Shown here piece after piece: positions 1 to 6,004 of a stretch of 10,396 nt of DNA. Source of the DNA: an uncultured Brachyspira sp. Lineage in GTDB: Bacteria > Cyanobacteriota > Vampirovibrionia > Gastranaerophilales > Gastranaerophilaceae. The position numbers and the translations under genes were made by a program. A model generated the notes under the pieces. The model worked only from the letters and a program-made list of their open reading frames with translations, did not search any database and was not told the origin of the DNA. Location of the stretch: NCBI GenBank assembly GCA_900321895.1, contig ONYB01000193.1:1-10396 (forward strand), given 5' to 3'. The stretch's first letter is position 1; the number at the start of each line of letters is the position of its first letter.

Positions 1-8
1 AAGATGAA

Positions 9-37
9 TTTAAAAATGCCTCAAACCCAGTTATAAT
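9..37 (+). promoter_or_regulatory. Candidate sigma70-type promoter for the small basic protein gene
   Basis: TTTAAA at 9-14 and a perfect TATAAT at 32-37 are separated by exactly 17 bases. Transcription would start near 43-44, giving a leader of about 100 bases before the start at 145. The same TTTAAA-17-TATAxT layout recurs at 8106-8134. The -35 box is a 4/6 match, so the call rests mainly on the -10 box and the spacing. Confidence 0.5.
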
Positions 38-43
38 GCCCTG

Positions 44-68
44 TATGGTATGGTATGGTATGGTATGG
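44..68 (+). repeat. Pentanucleotide tandem repeat, five copies of TATGG
   Basis: Five perfect head-to-tail TATGG units lie between the candidate promoter and the first gene. The tract starts at about the predicted transcription start, so it would form the first transcribed bases. Short perfect 5-mer tracts are prone to slipped-strand copy-number change; whether this one varies cannot be seen from one sequence. Confidence 0.9.
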
Positions 69-144
69 CGGGGCGAGGGCAATTCTTATATGATTTTATG
101 TTTTTATATAAGTGTAGGTTACTAAAATATAAAGGAAGGTTAAA

Positions 145-579
145 ATGTCAATGTTAGGTGTTTGTTCAGATGTGATTTCTACAGGAAAAAATGTTTGTGG
201 GTATGTTGCAAAGAAAGGTAAAAGTGTTCGCCGACAACTGGCTTATTACACAGTTCCTGCAGATATAAGAGCTGGTATTGGGTCCAAATTTAAGCATTCA
301 AGTTTCTCTTGCGAAGAAATCAATAATAGGGCAGATCGTTATGAACACTATCTTTTAAGAAATGGTAAAATAGTAAAAACAGTTGATAGTATTAAAAAAA
401 ATGTTTCAAAGATAAATGATTCTTTTAATAATTTAGGTGTTGTTAAATCAACAAAAAAAACTTGTAAAAAAATAGGTGATTTTATAGTTAAATGGTTTGG
501 GGATGGGCCAAACGCTCCAACTGGAAGGAAGTTATTAAGTTATGAAGATATTATGAAACAAAGAAATTCCGGTTCGTAG
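145..579 (+). CDS. Small basic protein of unknown function (144 aa)
   Basis: I do not recognise a family. The start is well supported: GGAAGG at 134-139 lies 5 bases before ATG 145. The product is rich in Lys, Ser and Asn, strongly basic, and has four cysteines (in GVCSD, NVCGY, FSCEE and KTCKK). I see no signal peptide and no clear transmembrane segment. Residues 70-115 are Lys/Ser/Asn-rich and probably helical (VDSIKKNVSKIND...STKKTCKKIGDFIVKW), which would suit a nucleic-acid or membrane-surface protein, but this is only composition. The gene stands alone, with its own promoter candidate and a terminator that overlaps its last codons, and it converges with the minus-strand block that follows. 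No function is proposed. Confidence 0.75.
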   Translation: MSMLGVCSDVISTGKNVCGYVAKKGKSVRRQLAYYTVPADIRAGIGSKFKHSSFSCEEINNRADRYEHYLLRNGKIVKTVDSIKKNVSKINDSFNNLGVVKSTKKTCKKIGDFIVKWFGDGPNAPTGRKLLSYEDIMKQRNSGS

Positions 580-592
580 ACCGGAATTTTTT
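564..592 (+). terminator. Intrinsic terminator overlapping the stop codon; may serve both strands
   Basis: A perfect 10-bp stem (564-573 AAATTCCGGT with 580-589 ACCGGAATTT) closes a 6-base loop, and Ts run through to 592. The TAG stop (577-579) sits in the loop, so the last sense codons (N-S-G-S) form the 5' arm and loop. Read on the minus strand the same stem is followed by TTTCTTTGTTT, so it can also end transcription of the convergent operon finishing at 627. Confidence 0.85.
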
Positions 593-626
593 GTATAATT
601 TGTATTATGTTGATATAATATTTTTA

Positions 627-1505
627 TCAGTGTTTTTTAAATATACCGTAGCAAATTTTTGTTAGATTAATGTCGAGTTTTTTGAATTCGTGTTCGCACA
701 TGTCATCTGCGATTATGTAACCTTCATGTTTTACTATTCGTGGAAGATTTCGTATTGTTTCGTAATACTCATCATCGTTTGTAATATAACCGAGCACATT
801 ATTTATTGAAATTGTATCAAAGGTTTCGTTTTTATAATTCTTTATTTCTTCCTGTATTCGTGTTGCCCATTTTGATTTTTGCGGGTTGTTATATGTTTTG
901 TACAAATAGTTGAATATTTCATCATTTACTCTAAAACCTTTTTTTAAGACTATATTATCGTAGATTTGTGCGTATGTAACAAAGCTTGATTTCGCAAATT
1001 CGGGTTCATTAGACCAATATCCCGAGTAGTGGGAACAGTTACGCAAGTTTTGTTTGGTAGGTTTTGCCTGCAAATCCACTGTTTGCAAATCCAGTTTATC
1101 TGTTAATTTTTTATTTTTGATAAGTTCTTTGATTGTTGCTAAATAGGAAAAAGGCTCTTGCGAACTACCTATTCCGACAATAAGCATTGATTTTTTTACA
1201 TCGTTTTGCGGATTAAAAATTGATGAAAATACATTGATTATGTCTTTGAAATAAGGATTTTCACCTAATAGGTCGCCCCTTCTAAAATAACTTGATGCTA
1301 ACATATTTGGGTTTTTGTAAAAATCAGAGTGGGGTTCGGATACAATCTCGTTATTCTTTGCAAAATCTGTAATTTTTTCAAACTTGTCAACATCAGGTAG
1401 TTGCAATTTTGGAGCGGGGTTGATTAAATCATACAGCAGTGCAGAATCGCTATGTGCCTTGAAGGTCAAAGGTTTAATTTGGTAAGGTGAGTAATTTATA
1501 CGCAT
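627..1505 (-). CDS. CheR-like SAM-dependent methyltransferase-fold protein (292 aa)
   Basis: The order of motifs matches the CheR methyltransferase family. A FRRGDLL segment at 74-80 sits where CheR has its FFRD motif. A glycine-rich SAM-binding loop, GIGSSQEPFSYLA (111-123), parallels the CheR GxSxGEEPYS motif. An acidic residue D144 in LQTVDLQ is in the ribose-binding position, FDTISINNVLGYI (229-241) resembles FDLIxCRNVLIYF, and GYIIADD (262-268) covers the final core strand. The N-terminus (MRINYSPYQIKPLTFKAHSD) is short and lineage-style. There is no signal peptide and no chemoreceptor gene nearby, so the substrate is unknown and a chemotaxis role is not implied. No good Shine-Dalgarno precedes ATG 1505. 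The gene starts 45 bases after the antiporter stop and is probably the last cistron of the efflux block. Confidence 0.75.
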   Translation of the reverse strand: MRINYSPYQIKPLTFKAHSDSALLYDLINPAPKLQLPDVDKFEKITDFAKNNEIVSEPHSDFYKNPNMLASSYFRRGDLLGENPYFKDIINVFSSIFNPQNDVKKSMLIVGIGSSQEPFSYLATIKELIKNKKLTDKLDLQTVDLQAKPTKQNLRNCSHYSGYWSNEPEFAKSSFVTYAQIYDNIVLKKGFRVNDEIFNYLYKTYNNPQKSKWATRIQEEIKNYKNETFDTISINNVLGYITNDDEYYETIRNLPRIVKHEGYIIADDMCEHEFKKLDINLTKICYGIFKKH

Positions 1506-1550
1506 TTCAGTTTATATAAAATGTGTAAATATATTTTTTTGACAGATTGA

Positions 1551-3101
1551 CTACGCCTTTTTCTGTTTCTTAATCAGTGCCAAAAGTGGGATTACGGCAA
1601 GGCAGAGGATGCCAAAAACTCTGAAGGAATCAATGAATGCCCACAAGGTTGATTGTTTTACAAGTTGTCCGTATAGCGAATATTGTGCCATATATTGTGC
1701 TACCGAATGGTGTGTGTATGCTGAAAGTGCTGCGGTTGTGCTTTGTACTCTTTCGATAAATGCAGGATTCAATTCATCTGTGTTTCCGACCAACATATAC
1801 TGGTGAACTTGTGCAAATCGTGTGAGCATTGTCGCAACAAGCGAAGTCCCGACAGCACTTCCGATGTTTTTCAACAGGTTTTGAATACCGGTCGCATTTG
1901 TCATTTGTTCGTTTTTCAGCGTATCAAGTGACAAGTTCATAATCGGTACCATTGAAAGCCCCATACCCATTCCCATGAAAAAATTCGGTATTGCAATATT
2001 CATATTTGAAATTTGCAAGTTTAGAGAGCCGAAAACTAGGCTGGATCCGCCAATTAGGGCAAGTCCGCACACAACAAACCACCGGTTGTCGATTTTGTTT
2101 GAGAGAGTTCCTGTGATAAGCATTGAGAGCATACTTCCAAAGCCACGCGGCATCATTGTTGCTCCGCTTAAAAAGGCTGTGTAACCCATCATGCTTTGCA
2201 AAAATTGCGGAAGAATTGCTAATGATGCGTACAAAACTGCCTGAATTACAATTTGGACAATCGTGCCGGCTGTAAAATTTCGGTCTTTAAAAACTTTTAA
2301 ATCAATAAGCGATTCTTTGTTTGTAATCTGTGAGTGAAAGAACAAAATACATGCAACGACAGATATTCCAAAAGTCCATCTAATCCATGTTGCATTAAAC
2401 CAGTCTGCATTATTACCTTTATCAAGGACGGTTTGCAGTGTAATCAGCCAAATTGTCAGGTAGAAAAATCCTTTTGCGTCAATTTTTACATTCTTTTGTC
2501 GTCTTGCATAAGGCGGATCTTCAAGAAGTTTGTGGCACAAGAGAGCTGCAACGCAACCAAAAGGAACATTTATATAAAAAATCCATGGCCATGTCCAGTT
2601 ATCTGTAATCCAACCACCAAGTACAGGCCCGATTATCGGTGCAAGAATTACTCCCATACCAAATACGGACATCGCAAGTCCACGTTTTTCTTTCGGAAAG
2701 CTTTCGACCATTATTGCCTGCGAAATCGGTAGAATTCCGCCACCGCCAAATCCTTGCAAAATTCTTGCAAAAATCATAAATTCGATATTTTTTGCCATAC
2801 CGCATAGCATTGATGCGATTGTAAACATCATAATACTAATAATAAAGAAATTTTTTCGTCCGAAAACTTTACTGAAAAAGTCAACCGCAGGGATTACGAT
2901 ACCAGCCGCAATCAGGTAACTTGTTAAAATCCACATGGATTCATCACGAGTTGCAGAGAAACTTCCCGCCATGTGCGGTAGTGCAACGTTTCCGATAGTT
3001 CCGTCGAGTACATATATGAATACTGCAAGCATTACAGGGATAATCATTATCCACGGGTTAATCTTCGGCGTCCATTCTTGTTTAGTTGTATTATCAGGCA
3101 T
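1551..3101 (-). CDS. DHA2-family (EmrB/QacA-type) drug:H+ antiporter, first paralogue (516 aa)
   Basis: A 14-helix major facilitator of the usual family length. After a short cytoplasmic tail, helix 1 carries the DHA2 signature LDGTIGNVALP (32-42; Asp33 is the conserved acidic residue). Motif A is DFFSKVFGRKNFF (74-86), motif B is centred on Arg113 (ARILQGFGGGG), and antiporter motif C is APIIGPVLGGW (154-164). LEDPPYARRQ follows helix 6, and a large loop precedes the last helix, as in EmrB. It sits in the inner membrane and would export hydrophobic compounds in exchange for protons, working with the adaptor and outer membrane channel encoded nearby. The start ATG has AAAGGA (3112-3117) 10 bases upstream. 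It is clearly homologous to the gene upstream (3307-4926), so the two arose by tandem duplication. Substrate is unknown. Confidence 0.93.
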   Translation of the reverse strand: MPDNTTKQEWTPKINPWIMIIPVMLAVFIYVLDGTIGNVALPHMAGSFSATRDESMWILTSYLIAAGIVIPAVDFFSKVFGRKNFFIISIMMFTIASMLCGMAKNIEFMIFARILQGFGGGGILPISQAIMVESFPKEKRGLAMSVFGMGVILAPIIGPVLGGWITDNWTWPWIFYINVPFGCVAALLCHKLLEDPPYARRQKNVKIDAKGFFYLTIWLITLQTVLDKGNNADWFNATWIRWTFGISVVACILFFHSQITNKESLIDLKVFKDRNFTAGTIVQIVIQAVLYASLAILPQFLQSMMGYTAFLSGATMMPRGFGSMLSMLITGTLSNKIDNRWFVVCGLALIGGSSLVFGSLNLQISNMNIAIPNFFMGMGMGLSMVPIMNLSLDTLKNEQMTNATGIQNLLKNIGSAVGTSLVATMLTRFAQVHQYMLVGNTDELNPAFIERVQSTTAALSAYTHHSVAQYMAQYSLYGQLVKQSTLWAFIDSFRVFGILCLAVIPLLALIKKQKKA

Positions 3102-3111
3102 GTTTATTGTG

Positions 3112-3137
3112 TCCTTTATAGTAAGTTAGTCAAAGGA
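3112..3137 (-). promoter_or_regulatory. Candidate hairpin hiding the ribosome binding site of the 1551-3101 antiporter
   Basis: On the minus-strand mRNA, TCCTTT (3137-3132) is perfectly complementary to the AAAGGA ribosome binding site (3117-3112), with a 14-base loop. The wider upstream stretch ACCTCCTTT (3140-3132) is nearly the 3' tail of 16S rRNA, i.e. an anti-Shine-Dalgarno-like run. Pairing would block initiation at ATG 3101. This is a six-pair stem, so it is suggestive only. Confidence 0.35.
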
Positions 3138-3138
3138 G

Positions 3139-3266
3139 GTTAATAAGTGAATAGGTGAATAAGTTCTTTTAGTTCGCTTCGCTCAGAAATAGCTTTGGTG
3201 CGTAGCACCGGAAAAGCACTTATTCACAAGCCCGAATAGGGCGAATTAACCTATTAACTTATTCAC
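3139..3266. repeat. Palindromic intergenic unit of 128 bp with 8-bp GTKAATAR repeats at both ends
   Basis: The left end (3139-3162) is three tandem octamers: GTTAATAA, GTGAATAG, GTGAATAA. The right end, read on the minus strand from 3266, is GTGAATAA, GTTAATAG, GTTAATTC. Over the outer 22 bases the ends are inverted copies with three mismatches, all G/T swaps. One more inverted copy (GTGAATAAGT) lies inside at 3227-3218. The interior also holds a small GCCC/GGGC hairpin (3230-3242) and the GCGTAGC-loop hairpin (3192-3217). No reading frame is present. It resembles a small palindromic repeat or MITE-like unit, but I cannot see a target-site duplication. Confidence 0.6.
3192..3217. repeat. Hairpin with GCGTAGC apex inside the palindromic unit
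   Basis: GGTGC (3197-3201) pairs with GCACC (3205-3209) around the triplet GTA. After a GGA bulge (3210-3212), GCTTT (3192-3196) pairs with AAAGC (3213-3217). On the minus strand the apex reads TGCTACGCA. The d(GCGNAGC) core is known as an unusually stable DNA mini-hairpin. Confidence 0.6.
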
Positions 3267-3268
3267 TT

Positions 3269-3304
3269 CGTTTTGCAAAATAAGCGTAGCATTTTCGCAA
3301 AACG
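3269..3304. repeat. Hairpin directly after the 3307-4926 stop codon
   Basis: CGTTTTGC (3269-3276) pairs with GCAAAACG (3297-3304), and AAAAT (3277-3281) with ATTTT (3291-3295), leaving a single bulged C at 3296. The apex is AAGCGTAGC (3282-3290). It begins 2 bases past the stop of the upstream antiporter. No T-run follows on the minus strand, so it is not a canonical intrinsic terminator. A REP-like role in protecting the mRNA end, or tuning expression of the next cistron, fits better. Confidence 0.7.
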
Positions 3305-3306
3305 TC

Positions 3307-4926
3307 TTACCCTACCTTCTTTTCACTTTTCAATATAAACATAAACGGGATTAAAATAAAACACGCAACGGCAAAAACTTTAAATGTCGTCATATATGCA
3401 CAAAGTGTAGATTGTTGCAAAAGTTGATTGTATATCATTTTACTTGCCATGAAGGTTGAGTTTGCCATATCGCCAGCCTGATGAATAAACGAACCTGCAT
3501 AGGTGCTTAATCTTTCCGCAAAATTAGGGTTAAGTTCAGAAGCTGATTTTACAAGTAAGTTTTGGTGAATTTGTGAAAATCTTGAAATCATTGTTGCTAC
3601 AAGTGATGTGCCGATTGCTCCGCCGATTGTTTTTAACAGGTTTTGTAACCCTGAAGCATTTGTCATCTGGTCGTTTCTTAGGGTTATGCATGACAATGTT
3701 GTGATTGGCATGAATGAAAATACTAGCCCGAGTCCGAAGATAAAGTTCGGGATTGCGATGTTCATCGGGTTGATTTGCAAATTCAAAAGTCCTAACATCC
3801 AACCGCCTGTTGCAAGACAGCATAAGCCCATTATGCCATAGGTTTTGTAACTTATTCTGCCACCAAGTCCGCCAAAAATTATGGTTGCTGTCAAACATCC
3901 CAATCCTCTCGGCATAATCGCTAATCCGCTTAGGAATGAGTCGTAACCCATTAAGTATTGGAGCATTTGTGGTAAAATTGCCAATGACGCAAGCAATACC
4001 GCATTGATTAATATCAGCATTATAGTTCCGAAAAGATAGTTTGAATCTTTTAATACGTCAAGTTTTACGAGGGTATTTTTACCTTTAATTTGTGAGCGGA
4101 AAAATAAAATAGCTCCGGTAAGTGCAATCGCACTTAACCAGCAGATGTATCTTGCGTTGAACCAGTCTGCATCGTTACCTTTATCAAATACAATCTGCAA
4201 TGGAATTAACCATACGCAAAGCCATAAAAATCCGTATTTGTCGAGGTGCGTTCCTTTTTGTCGTCTTGCATAAGGCGGATCTTCCAAAAATCTTTTAGCC
4301 ATAGTTATGCAAATACAACCTACAGGTACGTTTATAAAGAAAATGTATGGCCAAGACCAGTTTTCAGTAACCCAACCTCCGAGAATTGGCCCAAGGATTG
4401 GGGCAACAACTACAACAATACCGAATACCGCCATTGCTTTGTTTCGGGCTTCCCCTTTGAAGCATTCCATACAAACCGCCTGTGCCATAGGCATAAGACA
4501 GCCGCCGCCAAAACCTTGCATTGCTCTTGCCAAAACTATCATTTCGATAGAGTTTGAAATTCCGCATAAGAATGACGCAACTGTAAATATAAGTACACCA
4601 AGCATAAAGAAGTTTTTTCGCCCGAGAAATTTACAGAAAAAATCAATCATCGGAATAACAATACTGCTTGCCATAAGGTAACTGGTTAAAACCCAGATAG
4701 ATTCTTGACTGCTGACGGAAAATGTTCCCGCAATATGGGGCAGGGCAACGTTCGCAACGGTTTCGTCCAGTGCATACATAAATGTCGCAACCATTACAGG
4801 CATGATTAATAACCACGGACTACCCGACGGTTGCCATTCTTCTGCTGTAACTTGTGTATTTTCTATATTTTCGTTTTCTGACTTCTTACTTTTCACACTT
4901 CTCACACTTCTCACTTCATACTTCAC
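3307..4926 (-). CDS. DHA2-family (EmrB/QacA-type) drug:H+ antiporter, second paralogue (539 aa)
   Basis: This shares fold, length and signatures with the downstream paralogue at 1551-3101. LDETVANVALP lies in helix 1 (53-63, Asp54), DFFCKFLGRKNFF is motif A, ARAMQGFGGGC contains the motif B Arg134, APILGPILGGW is motif C, and LEDPPYARRQ follows helix 6. It is an inner-membrane proton-driven exporter expected to pair with the adaptor encoded just upstream, which makes it the canonical EmrB of the pair. The N-terminus is odd. It is 21 residues longer than the paralogue's, and its first 15 or so residues (MKYEVRSVRSVKSKK) come from a degenerate GTGAGAAGT-type DNA repeat. The only start upstream of helix 1 is GTG (4926, or in-frame GTGs at 4914, 4905 and 4896). 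An ATG at 4919 is out of frame. No clear Shine-Dalgarno is present, so the exact start is uncertain. Confidence 0.92.
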   Translation of the reverse strand: MKYEVRSVRSVKSKKSENENIENTQVTAEEWQPSGSPWLLIMPVMVATFMYALDETVANVALPHIAGTFSVSSQESIWVLTSYLMASSIVIPMIDFFCKFLGRKNFFMLGVLIFTVASFLCGISNSIEMIVLARAMQGFGGGCLMPMAQAVCMECFKGEARNKAMAVFGIVVVVAPILGPILGGWVTENWSWPYIFFINVPVGCICITMAKRFLEDPPYARRQKGTHLDKYGFLWLCVWLIPLQIVFDKGNDADWFNARYICWLSAIALTGAILFFRSQIKGKNTLVKLDVLKDSNYLFGTIMLILINAVLLASLAILPQMLQYLMGYDSFLSGLAIMPRGLGCLTATIIFGGLGGRISYKTYGIMGLCCLATGGWMLGLLNLQINPMNIAIPNFIFGLGLVFSFMPITTLSCITLRNDQMTNASGLQNLLKTIGGAIGTSLVATMISRFSQIHQNLLVKSASELNPNFAERLSTYAGSFIHQAGDMANSTFMASKMIYNQLLQQSTLCAYMTTFKVFAVACFILIPFMFILKSEKKVG

Positions 4927-4929
4927 TTC

Positions 4930-4966
4930 AAATTATGGGGAACGCTTAGCATTCCCCACATAATTT
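4930..4966. repeat. Intercistronic hairpin between adaptor and antiporter genes
   Basis: GGGGAA (4937-4942) pairs with TTCCCC (4952-4957), extended by AAATTAT (4930-4936) with ATAATTT (4960-4966) across a 2-base bulge. The loop CGCTTAGCA reads TGCTAAGCG on the minus strand, nearly the loop of the hairpins at 3192-3217 and 3269-3304. It fills almost all of the 43-base gap, ending 4 bases before the GTG start at 4926. No T-run follows, so read-through is expected. It may set the relative yield of the two cistrons. Confidence 0.7.
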
Positions 4967-4969
4967 GTT

Positions 4970-5962
4970 CTACTTTACTCTAACCTTTGGAATTACTGAC
5001 ATTCCCGGAACTACGTTATATTCGTTTGTGTCGTATTTTTCAGTGAAAATGATTTTTACAGGAATTCTTTGTACGATTTTTACGAAAGAACCTACTGCGT
5101 TTTCAGGTGGGAACAAGCTTGATTTTGCACCTGAACTTCTTTGGATACTTTCAACTTCTCCCTTGAATACGTGATCAGGATATGTGTCAATTTTTATATC
5201 AACAGGTTGACCCGCTCTCATGTGACGGAGTTGGTTTTCTTTGAAGTTTGCAACAACCCAAACATTGTTTGGAACTATTACGAATAACGGCGACCCCGGT
5301 TGAACGTACATACCGGTTTCTACTCTTCTGCTTGAAACTGTTCCGTCTTGAGGTGCGATAACTTTTGTGTATTGCATGTTTAATTTTGCCTGATCAAGTT
5401 CAGCTTTTACCGCTCTTAAATCAGCATCCGCAACCTTGTTATCGTTCGGTGATAACAATGCTTCTTCTGCTTGTGTTAAGTTTGCCTGTGCAGAATCATA
5501 TTTTGCTTGTGCTGCATCAAGTGTTTGTTTGGAAACTGCACCTGATTCGTACAATGCCGTGTATCTGTCTAAATCTTTTTTCGCTACGGAAATGTTTGTT
5601 TGCATTGCTTTGAAGTTTGCTTGTGCATTTTTTTGGTTAAGCAAAACTTTTTGGTAGTTAGCTTCCGCTTTTTCAAGTTTAACCCTGTAATCAGTATCGT
5701 CGATTTCTGCGACAACCATTCCTGCCTTAATTGCTTGGTTATCTTTTACGTAAACCTTTGTAATGTGTCCCGCTATTTTTGGCGAAACTTGAACGGTTGT
5801 TGTTTCTACATAAGCATCATCTGTGGATTGAAACATTAATGCATCGTGGATAAAATATCCGATGCCGCCCAATATGATTATCCCTAGAATTGCACCGATA
5901 GTTCTCTTAATACCTTTTGGTGCTTCTTTTTTCTCTGTTTGAATTTCTTTTTCTTCTGCCAT
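4970..5962 (-). CDS. HlyD/EmrA-type membrane fusion (periplasmic adaptor) protein (330 aa)
   Basis: This is the periplasmic adaptor of a tripartite efflux pump, linking the inner-membrane antiporter to the outer membrane channel. A charged cytoplasmic tail (1-20) is followed by one membrane anchor (about 21-38). The first half of the split barrel-sandwich/lipoyl domain follows (STDDAYVETTTVQVSPKIAG, 46-65, then KAGMVVAEIDDTDY). Next comes a long Ala/Gln/Lys-rich coiled-coil hairpin (about 92-200), then the second lipoyl half (VIAPQDGTVSSRRVETGMYV) and the beta-barrel domain (VWVVANFKENQL...GQPVDIKIDTYP). The DAYV and APxDG motifs are typical of EmrA. Length suits the family. ATG 5962 has GAGG (5969-5972) 6 bases upstream. 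It lies 42 bases after the regulator gene, in the same orientation, and upstream of both antiporters, so one adaptor must serve both. Confidence 0.93.
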   Translation of the reverse strand: MAEEKEIQTEKKEAPKGIKRTIGAILGIIILGGIGYFIHDALMFQSTDDAYVETTTVQVSPKIAGHITKVYVKDNQAIKAGMVVAEIDDTDYRVKLEKAEANYQKVLLNQKNAQANFKAMQTNISVAKKDLDRYTALYESGAVSKQTLDAAQAKYDSAQANLTQAEEALLSPNDNKVADADLRAVKAELDQAKLNMQYTKVIAPQDGTVSSRRVETGMYVQPGSPLFVIVPNNVWVVANFKENQLRHMRAGQPVDIKIDTYPDHVFKGEVESIQRSSGAKSSLFPPENAVGSFVKIVQRIPVKIIFTEKYDTNEYNVVPGMSVIPKVRVK

Positions 5963-6004
5963 TTTTAACCTCTTTTATTAACTATCTTTTTATTATCTGT
6001 ATAT

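Noticed and set aside
1..125. Open frames touching the left edge: one ending TAA at 34-36 and one at 3-125 running through the TATGG repeat.
   Set aside because: Both are short and overlap the promoter candidate, and neither has a recognisable protein end. The tail of an upstream gene cannot be excluded, but it is not supported.
2334..2732. A 132-codon frame antisense to the first antiporter, and similar plus-strand frames across 1609-4681.
   Set aside because: They run opposite genes with strong family motifs, have Cys/Asn/Ser-rich compositions, and lack ribosome binding sites. They are shadows.
3115..3143. Promoter for the 1551-3101 antiporter (TTAACC and TATAAA on the minus strand, 17 apart).
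   Set aside because: The -10 box overlaps the ribosome binding site, so the transcript would start past it. Operon read-through explains expression better.
3132..3155. Perfect plus-strand Shine-Dalgarno AAAGGAGGT followed by GTG 3147.
   Set aside because: The frame is GTG AAT AGG TGA, three codons long, so it is not a gene. The sequence is better read on the minus strand as an anti-Shine-Dalgarno stretch and as part of the repeat unit.
3269..3304. Hairpin after the second antiporter as a terminator.
   Set aside because: No T-run follows on the minus strand and the next cistron lacks a convincing promoter. Read-through is more likely.
3139..3304. CRISPR array or insertion sequence between the antiporters.
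   Set aside because: The octamers are too short and adjacent, with no spacers. No transposase frame or target-site duplication is visible.
4917..4919. ATG on the minus strand near the start of the second antiporter.
   Set aside because: It is out of frame and stops at its third codon, so it cannot start the antiporter.
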